Source of the DNA: an uncultured Selenomonadales bacterium
GTDB lineage: Bacteria > Bacillota > Negativicutes > Acidaminococcales > Acidaminococcaceae
NCBI GenBank assembly: GCA_900315345.1
Contig: OMYP01000014.1
Coordinates: 1 to 49,662, forward strand
Direction of reading: 5' to 3'
Length of the DNA stretch: 49,662 nt
Positions 26,444 to 36,500 of the stretch are shown here, in pieces. The notes beneath the pieces are model-generated. The model had not been told where the DNA came from and did no database searches. It worked only from the letters and a program-made list of their open reading frames with translations. How positions within the stretch are numbered: the first letter of the stretch is position 1; every line of letters starts with the position of its first letter. The position numbers and the translations under genes were made by a program.

Positions 26444-26468
26444 ATGAGTTTGTGCGCTTGCCGAAAGA
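26444..26468. repeat. Dispersed intergenic motif, copy 2
   Basis: ATGAGTTTGTGCGCTTGCC then GAAAGA, between rodZ and ygiQ. It matches copy 1 at about 30 of 42 aligned bases when flanks are included (shared CTGATwArATGAGTTT core). Confidence 0.4.
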
Positions 26469-26472
26469 TGGA

Positions 26473-27438
26473 TTAATCCGCGGTTCCGTAGGTCCTGATT
26501 ACCGGTTCATTGGTTTCTTCAGAAGGCAAAACCTTTCCATTATGTTCTATCTGCAGATCTTTCAGGTTCCCTATATTCACCGTAAGCTTTCCTTCCTTGG
26601 AAAACTCCCTGGTTTCTCCCTTTAATAAAGTACCCTCATATAAAACGGCGCCTTTGGCATCGGTGACCCGAAGCCAGCATTTCCCTGTAGACGTAAGTTT
26701 TAACGCAGTTAAGCCAGAATTGACCGTAACATTTTTTTCATTTGACGCTGCCTCTTTTTTCAAAATTGCGGCGCCATCTTTTTCTTTTATAGTACTCTCT
26801 TCTTTTTTAGCAGCAGTCGTCTCAGCAGTTACGCCGTTCTTCACTTTTGCTGAAGCCGAAAGATTTTCCTTTTTATCATCTGCAGCTAAATGACCGGAAG
26901 CAGAACGCTCCGCTTCTTTTTTCTGAGACGAATCATCTGCTTTCGGATTTTCTTTTGCTTCACTCTTCGGTTTATTTACCGTGTCAGACAAAAACGGAAC
27001 GGAAAGCTCAATTCCCTGTCCGGACCGGTTCAGATAATAATAAACACCACCGGCAGCCAGCAGCAAAACAAGGACAACGCACAAAATCATCAGAAACAGA
27101 TTCCGGTTGCTGTCTGTTCCGGAACCGATATCACGGTTAGACTTAAAAGAAGGACGTACCCGGACATCTTTTGACTCACGGATTGCATTGTTATTAACAG
27201 CAGTATTACCGGAAAGAGAAGTTTTGAATTCTTCTACTAACTTGGCCCCGTCCAGACCAAGATAATTCCCATAGGTACGCATGATCCCCTTCACGAACAC
27301 GGCGCCGGGAAGGGAAGCAAAATCATTATTTTCAATGGCCTCAAGATAGTTGCGTCGGATATTGGTCTCCTGGGCTGCCGTATCCAGCGAAACATTTTTT
27401 GCGATCCGCGCATCCTGTAAAATTTTTCCAATATCCAT
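26473..27438 (-). CDS. rodZ: RodZ-like cell-shape/helix-turn-helix membrane protein
   Basis: 321 residues. The N-terminal Xre-like HTH (MDIGKILQDARIAKNVSLDTAA, ETNIRRNYLEAIENNDF) matches the cytoplasmic MreB-binding domain of RodZ. One membrane helix lies near residues 118-138 (LFLMILCVVLVLLLAAGGVYY). A long Lys/Glu/Ala/Ser-rich periplasmic linker follows, then a C-terminal DUF4115-type beta domain (KLTSTGKCWLRVTDAKG, LYEGTLLKGETREF). ATG 27438 is chosen because gcggagg lies ten bases upstream. The longer frame needs a GTG at 27465 without a ribosome site. Located after ftsK, as in many Firmicutes. Confidence 0.9.
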   Translation of the reverse strand: MDIGKILQDARIAKNVSLDTAAQETNIRRNYLEAIENNDFASLPGAVFVKGIMRTYGNYLGLDGAKLVEEFKTSLSGNTAVNNNAIRESKDVRVRPSFKSNRDIGSGTDSNRNLFLMILCVVLVLLLAAGGVYYYLNRSGQGIELSVPFLSDTVNKPKSEAKENPKADDSSQKKEAERSASGHLAADDKKENLSASAKVKNGVTAETTAAKKEESTIKEKDGAAILKKEAASNEKNVTVNSGLTALKLTSTGKCWLRVTDAKGAVLYEGTLLKGETREFSKEGKLTVNIGNLKDLQIEHNGKVLPSEETNEPVIRTYGTAD

Positions 27439-27469
27439 AATCGGCAGGCCTCCGCTAATTTCCACGTTA

Positions 27470-27502
27470 TTGCTAAAAATTTTGAAACAAAAGTTTCAAA
27501 AT
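27470..27502 (-). terminator. Probable terminator after ftsK
   Basis: A perfect 10-bp stem (attttgaaac 27479-27488, gtttcaaaat 27493-27502) with an AAAA/TTTT loop. On the minus strand it runs into ttttta. It is 83 nt beyond the ftsK stop and just before the rodZ ribosome site. It may attenuate rather than end the operon. Confidence 0.65.
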
Positions 27503-27584
27503 AAAAGAATGAAACACAAACAAAATCACATTGCCCCATAAAATTTACGGTTTACCATACGCTTGATTTTCAATCCGTAAATCT

Positions 27585-30491
27585 TCAATCTGTCCCGGAA
27601 GGTTCCTGACTTTCCCCGGCATCCTTTGACAGGAAAATCCGTTCCACCTCTTCTCGGGACATGCGAAGTTCACGGGGCTTGCTGCCTACAGCAGGCCCTA
27701 CGATCCCCAGTTCTTCCATGGCATCCACCAGGCGGGCTGCCCGGTTATACCCGATGCGGAACCGACGCTGCAGCATAGAAGAAGAAGCCTGTCCCAAATC
27801 CAGTACCAGACGGATGGCCTCATCCAGCAGTTCATCCTGCCCGTCGTCTTCGGCAGGCTCACCGGTTCCCCCTGCAGCAGCTTTTTCTTCTTTGTGGCTG
27901 TCGCTGGGCAGGGCCACATTGGTAACGTCATCGCTGTATTCTACAGGGATCGCCTGCTGTTTGATGAATTCCGTCACCCGGTTCAGCTCTTCATCGCTGA
28001 CAAAAGCACCCTGTACCCGCAGGGGCTTGTTGGCCCCGATAGGATAGAACAGCATATCGCCCTTCCCCAGCAGTTTTTCCGCTCCTCCCATATCCAGTAT
28101 GGTACGGGAATCGGTTAAAGAAGAAACCGCAAATGCGATACGGGAAGGAATATTGGCTTTCACGATACCGGTAATAACATCTACGGAAGGACGCTGGGTA
28201 GCCAGCACCATATGGATACCGCAGGCACGGGCCTTCTGGGCCAGCCGCAGGATGGCGTCTTCCACGTCGGCTTTTGCCACCATCATCAGGTCGCTCATTT
28301 CGTCGATGACGATGACAATGTAGGGCATCTTTTCCGCAGCCTGGGCATTATAGGCTTTAATATCCCGCACCCTCGTATCTGCAAAGGATTTGTACCGGCG
28401 TTCCATTTCCGCCACAGCCCAGTGGAGGGCCGAAGCCGCCTTTTTGGCATCAGTGACCACCGGCACCAGCAGATGGGGAATGCCGTTGTAATTTGTCAGT
28501 TCAACCACCTTGGGATCAACTAAAATCAGTTTCACTTCATCGGGCCGGGCCTTATACATAATGCCGGCCAGCAGGGTGTTCACGCAGACAGACTTACCGC
28601 TGCCGGTAGTACCGGCAACCAGCAGATGGGGCATCTTGGAAAGATCGATGGTAATGACCTTCCCTTCAATATCCTTGCCCAGACCCACACACAGTTTGGA
28701 TGGGTTATCCCGGACCGCTTTACAGTCCACGATTTCCCGGAAGCCCACCATATCATTGGTGATATTAGGCGCTTCAATACCGATGGCCGCCTTTCCGGGA
28801 ATAGGCGCTTCCACTCGAACGCCGGGAGCCGCCAGACGCAGGGCGATGTCATCGGCCAGGTTCACCACAGAGCTGACTTTAACACCCGCCGCAGGTTCCA
28901 GTTCGTACCTGGTTACAGAAGGTCCCCGGGTCACTCCGGTCACTCTGGCGTTTACCTTAAAGTCCTTCAGCGTCTGTTCCAGCGTCCGGCACTGCTCTCT
29001 CACATCCGCATCGAACTGGTGCTGGTCCATGATCTCCACCGGATTCAACAGTTCCAATGGCGGAAATTTATATTCGGGTTTTACCGGAATTTCCGGTTGT
29101 TCTTCCGCAATATTCTGATTACCGGAATGAACGGAAGCGTCGCCGTTCACATTATCTGCAGCCTCTGCCTTATCTGCTTCTCTCGTCTTTTCTAAAGACT
29201 CCTCTTTAACTGCTTCCACCGCTTTATCTGCAGGTTCCGCATTAACTGCATCTTCCGCCTTTTCCGTGCTTTCACTTTTTTCAGAAGAAACTGCTGCTGC
29301 TTTTACCGTTTGATTTGCCGCCGGGGTCATCCCATTGGGCGTAAGGACATAACGGGGTTTTCCCGAAGCATCTGCAAAAGATTCCGGCCGTTCATCCGCC
29401 TCATCGCCGGCAGGGGACTGTTCTCCTCCCGCCTCTCCATAATGGGAAATGGGAATATCATAGGAATCCGTCTCAGGCACCATGGCATCCTTTTCCCAGG
29501 GCGCCGGTTCCGGATCATCCCTATGCCCTTTAATAATTCCGGAAGCAGGACGCAATACGACGGTCTGCTGCTTTTCCGGATAAACAGCAGTAAGGGGCGG
29601 CCGTTCTTTTTCCGCCGGCTTATGATTGGCCATACGCTCTACGGTCGCGTCAAGAGTTTCTTTTTCTCTGTCAGGCCACGGATCGTTAAAGCCGGAATCT
29701 TCCGGATCATTTTCACCTTTTTTATTACCGAACTTCAAAATCTGCTTAAAGACAGATTCCTTACGTACATCTTCATTGTAATCGGAAAATTCTTCATTAT
29801 TATAAACGTCATTATAAACGTCCCGCGCTCCCTGATTTTCAGGTTCCGGAGAAAAATTCCCAAATAAAGGTCTGCGCTGTAGCTGACGGGGTCCAGCCGG
29901 AACCGGTTCTTCCTCCAGTTCTTTCCGGTTTTCCTGCCGCCGTTCCCGTCTGGCAGCCCGGATATCCTCAATTTTGTTCCCTGCTTTTGCCGTCAGGGCC
30001 GCCAGGGACAATTTTCCGGTGAGCACCAGACTGGCAAGCATACCCACGATCAGGATGATTACGGAACCGGTTGCGCCGAATACCGAATGGAGAAGTTTCG
30101 TAACAAGGGCGCCAACCAGTCCGCCCCCTTCCGGCAAAAAAGTTTTTTCCATTTCGTAATCCAACGGCACCAGCATATGATGAAGGAATCCCAGCAGGCA
30201 GACATAAAAGAGCATGGCTGCCCAAAAGACGCCAAGCCGGACCAGATTCTTCTGCATACGGAAATATCCGATCCCCATGGCAATAAAGACAACGGGAAAC
30301 AGAAACGCTCCCAGTCCGAAGCCCCAGCGTAACGCTTCACGCAGGAATTCACCGATAAATCCGGTAGGCAGGCCTGCGTACGCAGCCAGAAGGAAAATCC
30401 CCGCAGCAATACAGGCAAGCCCTTTCAGCTCGCCTTTCTGCCGGCCTTTCCGTATTTCCTTTTCATCTTGTACCGTCGTTTGTTTTTTCAC
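27585..30491 (-). CDS. ftsK: DNA translocase FtsK/SpoIIIE
   Basis: 968 residues. About four N-terminal membrane helices (residues 22-165) anchor it at the septum. A long acidic, Ala/Glu/Lys-rich low-complexity linker (about 165-470) follows, with degenerate repeats of the type EKxxEAxKAE. The motor domain has the family segment [18 protein letters not shown], Walker A GTTGSGKS near residue 626 and Walker [13 protein letters not shown]. The C-terminal winged-helix gamma domain (about 885-955) reads oriented DNA motifs. The protein pumps chromosome DNA through the closing septum and helps resolve dimers. It starts four bases after rnj, so the two are co-transcribed. Confidence 0.96.
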   Translation of the reverse strand: MKKQTTVQDEKEIRKGRQKGELKGLACIAAGIFLLAAYAGLPTGFIGEFLREALRWGFGLGAFLFPVVFIAMGIGYFRMQKNLVRLGVFWAAMLFYVCLLGFLHHMLVPLDYEMEKTFLPEGGGLVGALVTKLLHSVFGATGSVIILIVGMLASLVLTGKLSLAALTAKAGNKIEDIRAARRERRQENRKELEEEPVPAGPRQLQRRPLFGNFSPEPENQGARDVYNDVYNNEEFSDYNEDVRKESVFKQILKFGNKKGENDPEDSGFNDPWPDREKETLDATVERMANHKPAEKERPPLTAVYPEKQQTVVLRPASGIIKGHRDDPEPAPWEKDAMVPETDSYDIPISHYGEAGGEQSPAGDEADERPESFADASGKPRYVLTPNGMTPAANQTVKAAAVSSEKSESTEKAEDAVNAEPADKAVEAVKEESLEKTREADKAEAADNVNGDASVHSGNQNIAEEQPEIPVKPEYKFPPLELLNPVEIMDQHQFDADVREQCRTLEQTLKDFKVNARVTGVTRGPSVTRYELEPAAGVKVSSVVNLADDIALRLAAPGVRVEAPIPGKAAIGIEAPNITNDMVGFREIVDCKAVRDNPSKLCVGLGKDIEGKVITIDLSKMPHLLVAGTTGSGKSVCVNTLLAGIMYKARPDEVKLILVDPKVVELTNYNGIPHLLVPVVTDAKKAASALHWAVAEMERRYKSFADTRVRDIKAYNAQAAEKMPYIVIVIDEMSDLMMVAKADVEDAILRLAQKARACGIHMVLATQRPSVDVITGIVKANIPSRIAFAVSSLTDSRTILDMGGAEKLLGKGDMLFYPIGANKPLRVQGAFVSDEELNRVTEFIKQQAIPVEYSDDVTNVALPSDSHKEEKAAAGGTGEPAEDDGQDELLDEAIRLVLDLGQASSSMLQRRFRIGYNRAARLVDAMEELGIVGPAVGSKPRELRMSREEVERIFLSKDAGESQEPSGTD

Positions 30492-30495
30492 AGTA

Positions 30496-32160
30496 TTACA
30501 CTTCCATAATAATCGGTATGATCATAGGACGCCGTCTGGTCTTCTCAAACAGGAAGCGTCCCAGGGAATCCCGGATGGCGTTTTTCAACGCGTTCCACTC
30601 TGTATTATTATTTTCCGTACATTTATCCAGGGCCGCCTGCACCTTGCTTCTGGCTTCCCCCATCAGATCTTCCGCTTCCCGAACATACACGAACCCCCGG
30701 GACACGATGTCCGGGCCGGAAATGATCTGGCCGGCGGACTTATCCACGCCTACCACCACGATCATGATGCCGTCCTGGGACAGCTGGCGGCGGTCTCGCA
30801 ACACAATGTTGCCAACGTCACCCACACCCAGCCCGTCAATGAGGACCTTACCGGAAGTTACCTTGCCGTTCATGCAGATCTTGTCTTTGGACAACTCGAC
30901 GATGGCCCCGTTTTCCGCAATCATAATGTTCTTCCGGTCCATGCCCAGGCTTTCCGCCAGACGGGCATGCTTTACCAGATGGCGGTACTCCCCGTGGACC
31001 GGCATGAAAAATTTCGGCCGCACCAGGTTGTGCATGATCTTCAGTTCTTCCTGGCTGGCGTGGCCGGACACATGGACCCCGTTAGCCTTTTCGTAAACTA
31101 CTTCGGCCCCCAGCATATATAAATGATTGATGGTGTTGGAAACCATTTTTTCGTTGCCGGGAATGGGCGCCGCGGAAATAATCACCGTGTCGCCGGGAAC
31201 GATCTGCACCTTCCGGTTCTCCCCCATGGACATGCGGGTCAGGGCTGACATAGGTTCCCCCTGGCTGCCGGTGCAGATGATCACGATTTTATCGTTAGTG
31301 TAATTGCGGGTTTCGTCAATGTCGATCAGCACCCCTTCCGGCACCTTCAGGTACCCAAGCTCCAGGGAAATGCTCACCACGTTTACCATGCTGCGGCCCA
31401 TGACAGCCACTTTTCTTTTGTAGCGGACCGCCGTGTCGCAGATCTGCTGGATGCGGTGTACGTTGGAAGAGAAGGTTGCGATGATGATCCGGTTCTTGGC
31501 GTACCGGAACTCGTTGTCAAAGGTCTCGCCCACAAACTTTTCGCTCTGGGTGTAACCGGGCCGTTCCGCGTTGGTGCTGTCCGCCATCATCAGCAGCACG
31601 CCCCGGTCCCCGTATTCGGCAAACCGGTTCAGCTCCATGACCTGTCCGTCCACCGGGGTCTGGTCGATCTTAAAGTCGCCGGTGTGGACGATAAGCCCTA
31701 CCGGCGTATGGATCGCCATACCGATGGCGTCGGGAATGCTGTGGTTCACCCGCATAAATTCCAGTTTGAAAACCCCGGCCCGGACCCGGTCACCGGAACG
31801 GATCTCATTTAAGGAAGCGGTAGACACACCCGCCTCTTCCAGCCGTCCCTTTAAAATGCCCAGGGTTAACGGGGTCCCGTATACAGGAACATCCAGCTGT
31901 TTCAAAATAAACGGCAGGGCGCCGATATGGTCTTCATGGCCGTGGGTCAGGAAAATACCTCTCAGTTTATCCTGGTTTTCTACTAAATACGTAATATCGG
32001 GAATCACCAGGTCGATTCCCAGCATATCATCTTCAGGGAACATTAAACCGGCGTCAATCAGAATGATATCGTTTCCGTAACGGAAGGCCGTCATGTTCTT
32101 TCCGATTTCGCCGAGACCCCCAAGGGGAATGATATTTAATTTTTTTTGTGTTCTCTCCAA
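30496..32160 (-). CDS. rnj: Ribonuclease J
   Basis: 554 residues, metallo-beta-lactamase/beta-CASP nuclease with both 5'-3' exo- and endonuclease activity on mRNA. Motifs are [15 protein letters not shown] (metal site), [11 protein letters not shown], the beta-CASP segment [25 protein letters not shown] and [10 protein letters not shown]. The start is TTG 32160, six bases after ggaggt. The transcript has a long structured leader (about 280 nt) from a good promoter at 32451-32479, which may allow control of its own level. It heads the ftsK-rodZ block. Confidence 0.95.
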   Translation of the reverse strand: MERTQKKLNIIPLGGLGEIGKNMTAFRYGNDIILIDAGLMFPEDDMLGIDLVIPDITYLVENQDKLRGIFLTHGHEDHIGALPFILKQLDVPVYGTPLTLGILKGRLEEAGVSTASLNEIRSGDRVRAGVFKLEFMRVNHSIPDAIGMAIHTPVGLIVHTGDFKIDQTPVDGQVMELNRFAEYGDRGVLLMMADSTNAERPGYTQSEKFVGETFDNEFRYAKNRIIIATFSSNVHRIQQICDTAVRYKRKVAVMGRSMVNVVSISLELGYLKVPEGVLIDIDETRNYTNDKIVIICTGSQGEPMSALTRMSMGENRKVQIVPGDTVIISAAPIPGNEKMVSNTINHLYMLGAEVVYEKANGVHVSGHASQEELKIMHNLVRPKFFMPVHGEYRHLVKHARLAESLGMDRKNIMIAENGAIVELSKDKICMNGKVTSGKVLIDGLGVGDVGNIVLRDRRQLSQDGIMIVVVGVDKSAGQIISGPDIVSRGFVYVREAEDLMGEARSKVQAALDKCTENNNTEWNALKNAIRDSLGRFLFEKTRRRPMIIPIIMEV

Positions 32161-32450
32161 AATTTACCTCCAGATATAAAATTTTGCTTCATTTAATAAG
32201 GGCTTTGCAAATCATTTTCCCAAAGGCGGTCAAGGAAAAATAAATTTACAAAATGGCACTATAAATTCCGCTGACGGAATAAAATTTTATAAAAGCTGCT
32301 GATCCTTCTGTCCGTACGCCTGCCGACGATTTTGTCCAAAGGCATTATCCCAGCGTTTCTTTAATCAGAAGTTTCTTGTCTTCAGCAACACATAAAACTG
32401 TTCTTCCGTCCTCTTCCGCAACGCGAGACTGCGTTGCTTCACTCTCTGCT

Positions 32451-32479
32451 ATTATACCCCAATTGAAACGGAAAAACAA
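32451..32479 (-). promoter_or_regulatory. Promoter of rnj
   Basis: On the minus strand TTGTTT (plus 32474-32479), a 17-bp spacer and a perfect TATAAT (plus 32451-32456). Transcription would start near 32444, leaving about 284 nt before the start codon. Confidence 0.75.
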
Positions 32480-32571
32480 TTGTTTACCTGATTAAATAGC
32501 ACGTAATTGTGAAAAAAATGTGAAGTTTAAGGAAAATTTGAGAGAAATGTATTTATATTTTGAAATGTAGT

Positions 32572-32638
32572 AAAAAAGCAAGGGGAAGGCAACGCAAAAC
32601 CGTCAAGGATTGCTTATGCCTTCCCCTTTGCTTTTTTT
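32572..32638 (-). terminator. Strong terminator after the toxin-antitoxin operon
   Basis: A stem of about 20 bp with one bulged base (gcaaggggaaggca 32578-32591 against tgccttcccctttgc 32617-32631). It is flanked by A6 on one side and T7 on the other, so it works on both strands. It lies just beyond the toxin stop at 32655. Confidence 0.9.
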
Positions 32639-32654
32639 ATTGCTTATTCAATTG

Positions 32655-32984
32655 CTACTCATCATCTTTTACGAGTTCAATCCCAAACATCTTCTGCATA
32701 AAATCTTCCCTTTCGTTGTAGATATTTACGATATAAACCGTATCAGAATCAACTCTGTAAAACACATAATTTTTAGCAACATAAACGCAAAAATAATCAC
32801 AATCAATGTCGTAAACTTCACGTATGGAAATGCCCATTGATTCAAATCGCTGTAACAAGTGAATCCGCTCATCAATTTCTTTAAAAACTTTTCTTCGCAC
32901 TTGCGTACCAAAATGAAAATCCAAATACTTGCGCAACTTCACTATTTTTTCTTTATAGTGAGGAGAATACGCCAGCTTCTTCAC
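32655..32984 (-). CDS. RelE/ParE-family toxin
   Basis: 109 residues. The pattern YSPHYKEKIVKLRKYLDFHFG... EIDERIHLLQRFESMG, then a strand-rich half (YDIDCDYFCVYVAKNYVFYRVDSDTV) ending with IYNEREDFMQKMFG, is that of RelE/ParE toxins. These cut ribosome-bound mRNA or poison gyrase. The sequence does not decide which. Its ATG overlaps the antitoxin stop by four bases (ATGA), giving the usual antitoxin-first coupling. A strong terminator follows. No mobile element is adjacent. Confidence 0.8.
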   Translation of the reverse strand: MKKLAYSPHYKEKIVKLRKYLDFHFGTQVRRKVFKEIDERIHLLQRFESMGISIREVYDIDCDYFCVYVAKNYVFYRVDSDTVYIVNIYNEREDFMQKMFGIELVKDDE

Positions 32985-33241
32985 GGCTCAAACTCCATTT
33001 CTTTTTGAATCTCAGTGTCTGTAAACCAGCCTTCGCTTTCAGCCCTGGCCTCTGCTACTTTAAGTTCGCCGACAACCGTATGCGCCGCCTTCAGCCGATC
33101 AAGAGCATCTGTTTCTTCCATTGACATTATTGTGTAAACACCATGCCCGTTTCGTGTCAGGTACACACGACTATTCGCATCTACATCTTTTAGTACTTCT
33201 GTGTAGTTTCTTAAATCTGATATCGGTTTTATGCACGGCAT
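32981..33241 (-). CDS. Phd/YefM/RelB-family antitoxin
   Basis: 86 residues. The start MPCIKPISDLRNYTEVLKDV is the typical Phd/YefM N-terminus, a dimeric DNA-binding domain. The helical acidic C-terminus (ARAESEGWFTDTEIQKEMEFEP) would wrap the toxin. ATG 33241 is chosen because gggaggt is seven bases upstream, and a longer open frame would run through the promoter at 33275-33303. Such antitoxins repress their own promoter, and the toxin strengthens that. Confidence 0.82.
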   Translation of the reverse strand: MPCIKPISDLRNYTEVLKDVDANSRVYLTRNGHGVYTIMSMEETDALDRLKAAHTVVGELKVAEARAESEGWFTDTEIQKEMEFEP

Positions 33242-33274
33242 AACAGCACCTCCCTCGCTTGCTCTTACAATCAT

Positions 33275-33303
33275 ATTATACACAAACCCAGCCTGTGTTG
33301 CAA
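33275..33303 (-). promoter_or_regulatory. Promoter of the toxin-antitoxin operon
   Basis: On the minus strand TTGCAA (plus 33298-33303), a 17-bp spacer and TATAAT (plus 33275-33280). The leader is about 27 nt and autorepression is likely. Confidence 0.75.
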
Positions 33304-33411
33304 GCGAATTAACACGCAAATTGTTCAGCAGTTTTAAATATTACTGGACGATTTTTATAAACTTTGAAAATTGTCCAGCAGGAACAGAAAAGGATAAAAA
33401 ATATTTTCCCT

Positions 33412-33463
33412 CTGGTCGTAAAAACGACCAGTTTCGAAGCGCAAACACGCATGGAAACTGGTC
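33412..33463 (-). terminator. Autotransporter terminator with a competing third arm
   Basis: The arms gaccagtttc (33426-33435) and gaaactggtc (33454-33463) are perfect complements. Read on the minus strand they run into gttttt. A third segment, ctggtcgt (33412-33419), can instead pair with acgaccag (33424-33431), sharing one arm. The layout resembles an attenuator, but no downstream minus-strand gene is obvious until the antitoxin. Confidence 0.75.
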
Positions 33464-33597
33464 TTTGGTTCATCTTACTCTTAAGTTTTTAAAGGTAGAA
33501 CCTTATTGGAAGCTTTGATAGTACTGATTGAATGGCTGTAAATTCAAACTGCATGAGAGTGGAGCTTTAAGGTTTGCGCGGAATTTTCCTCAATCCA

Positions 33598-36500
33598 TCA
33601 GAACATGTACGCCACGCTTACGTTGCCGCCAAAGCCCCGATGCTTACCACCATAGCCGTAGATGTTGATATCTGTCTGCCATGGGTTGGTCTTGGAAGCT
33701 TCCATCCGCAGACCCAGTTCGCCGCGAACGCTGCTGCCCTTCACGCTGGCGGAACGGATGGCCGTGTTGTTTACCGTGCCTTCTGCTTTTCCGTCAAATT
33801 CATACTCATACGCCAGTCCGCCGTACCAATTCCACAGTTTATCGGTAGTTCCGTACCGTGCGCCGATCCGCAGTACGCTGCTCTTCACGCTGTCCAGGTT
33901 GTAGTGCTGTACCGCGTCAAACTCCACCCCGTCCCGTTTGGTGTAGAAATATTTGCCGTATACGTCCAGGCTCCTGCCCTTGTCATACTTGAATACCTTG
34001 CCTACGCCAATGTGGGCGCCGAAATAATTGGCGTGGATGTCATAACCGTAGGCGTTGCCCGCGCCGTCACGTAACAGATCGTCCGCGCTATCGCTCATAC
34101 GGCCTAACCGGAAGCTGGCTTCCGTGTACACGTCATGCTTGTTGGTGAACTTGGCCATAATACCGCCGCCGGCATAATGGGCGTCGCCGTCACTGCGGCC
34201 CACATCGCTGTGCAGCGTGTAGTTGCCCTTGCCGTATTCACCGAAAATGCCGTACTCAACGGTTCCCTTCTTCGTCTCGTTTCTTCTTCCAATCGCAACC
34301 GCCGCGTTCCAGGTACGGGTGTTCACATGGCTCCCGGTCTCGTAACGGGACGTGCCCCCACCGATGGCCGCCATAGTAGAAATACCGTCCCTGCCCATGT
34401 TGGCAATGTCACTGAGGCCGTCCATTACCTTACCTACGTATTCGTTGCCGGTCTTCAGCAATGCCATATTGGCTTCCGCTGCCATTACCGCCTTGTGGGT
34501 CTGCTCGGAAACACCAGCTTCCGTCTTGGTAGTGAAAATCAAATCGCTGCCGGACAAGGAGGCTTCCCCTTCCCCTTCAAAGGCAGTGCCTACCAGATAC
34601 TTGCTGCCCGTAATGGTTCCCACACTGTCACCGAAGTCGGATACTAACGTCATCGTCCGGTCCGCTTCCAGATACATTTCCTTGTAGAAGTTAATCTTGC
34701 TTATGTCTACATCGGCCCCGGCGAAGATAATGTTAGAAGGTCTTGTCATTAACGCGCCGCTGTTCTTCCATTCCACATCGCCGAAGGTAAGTTTGCTGGC
34801 GCGGTTTTCGGTTGCTTTGAACATTACGTTGTTTCCACTGTTGGCAAGCTTGCCGGTGATCGCTGCATCTACCGTCACACCGGAAACCGGTTCGAAGCTG
34901 TAGGCTTTCGCCTTTTCTTCATTAACTATTGCTTTCAGGGTTTCGTTGGCTTTCAGCAACGTCATGGAATCGTTGGCCGCTACGGTTTCCGGCGAAGCAT
35001 AGGTCACGTCAAAGCCGTCCGTGCCGATAGCCGTCACGTTGGCGTAATCATAGCCCTTGCTTCCGTCCAACAGGCTCGCGCCTTTTTCCCAGTTCACCGC
35101 GCCCAGGGTAACCGTATCCACCTTTTTGATATCCACTTTATAAATAAGGCTCTTGCTGTCCTCACTGGCTGCCACGCCTTTAGCCTGTTTGCCGGATACC
35201 GTCACGTTGTTCTGTGTTTCGCTGAATGCTTTTCCGTTGGCTTCGTCATACTTGTTCGCCCCGCTGATGTTAGCATCCGCAAAGAACGCACCGCTTGCAG
35301 TCAGAATGTTCTTGCTTGTGCCTGCACCCACTTCCGGCGCCGCAAAGCTGCCCGTGGCAACTTTTACGCTGCCGTCCTCTGCCATCCATGTTTCGGGAAC
35401 CGCCGATTCGGTTCCTGTCCATGCGGACAGGTCTACATCCGTCAGCTTTACTTCATTTATGTTGTACTTCACTGCAGCAGCTTCCGTTTTCACTTCGCCT
35501 TTGGCTTCGGCGACAAACGTGATGCCTTTGTCATCTTTATAATTTACCTCAACCTTGCTTGCTTCTTTGTTGGCGTCGCTCTGATCCGTAACCGTGTCCG
35601 CCGTCATTCCCGTTGCGGAAAGAAGCGTCATGGCGTCGCCAATCTTCAGTGCCTTCGTTGTTTCGCCCGTCACTTTCAGATTCTCTGCGTTCACATTGGT
35701 TGCGCCGTTGAAGGTGTAAGCGAATTTTCCGTTTGCATCCGCTTTGTTTTCGTAATAGGCTGCGCTGTCATTCCATGTTACGCTTCCGTCGAATGCAACA
35801 TCGCTTACAATTTTATCTCCCACTTTGTAAATGATCTGGGTCTTCGCGTCGTTCTGTTCCAGCGTGTCCTGATGGGTTCCGCTGAAGGTCAGAACTGTTT
35901 CCGCAATTTTATCGCTAAACTTAATCGCATCGCCCGCGTTTTGTTTCGCAAAATCTTTCAAGGTTGCGCCACCGGTTCCCTTAATCGCCTTCGCCGCGTC
36001 CACGATGACCATGGTATCGCCTGCTTTCATGTCCGCCTTCACCGTGTCAAGGTTCGAAAGGCTGAACCCGCTGGCGTCAATGGCCGCCGCCGTCAGATCG
36101 TCCCCGTTGCCAAAAGTGCGCACAGCTTTTGAAGTGTCATAGGCAACAGAGCCAATGGTAAGGCTTGTTACTTCTTTCTTGTCCTGCTGGTAAATCAACT
36201 GGTGGGCGTTGCTGTCGTTCACCTTCACGCCGCCGCCCGTAGTAGATCCGGCAATCTTCACGCCACTGGTGTCGGCGGAATCATCAATGGGGCCGCCGTC
36301 CTGCCATTTTTTAGCGCCGCTGATCATAGCATTGGTAAACGCAATGGTATCGCCAACCGTCAGGATCGTTTTCGTTTCGCCGGGCTTCAGTAAAGTAAGA
36401 CCCGCCTTCGACAGATCGCCGGTGGTTACACTGGCTCCTGTCCCCAAAGTCCAGCCATCGGTCACACTGCTTGCGTCAGAAGAAGCCCCGTTCCAGTTTG

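Larger units (their letters stand above)
32161..32654. other. Intergenic region: rnj leader and toxin operon terminator
   Basis: From right to left on the minus strand it contains the terminator of the toxin-antitoxin operon (32572-32638), the rnj promoter (32451-32479) and the rnj leader. The leader holds hairpins gcaacgc/gcgttgc (32418-32437) and attccg/cggaat (32265-32280). A 28-codon open frame and a 34-codon open frame without start lie in the leader and are not supported as genes. Confidence 0.6.
33242..33597. other. Intergenic region between antitoxin and autotransporter
   Basis: It contains the antitoxin promoter and the autotransporter terminator (33420-33463). Between 33464 and 33597 I see no gene and no further strong structure. 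Confidence 0.5.

Noticed and set aside
32270..32450. Possible leader peptides upstream of rnj (28 codons from an ATG; 34 codons without ATG)
   Set aside because: Only a weak ribosome site for the first and no plausible start for the second. The frames may be accidental.
32655..33241. Toxin pair as part of a prophage or integrative element
   Set aside because: No integrase, transposase, attachment repeat or tRNA gene is visible nearby.
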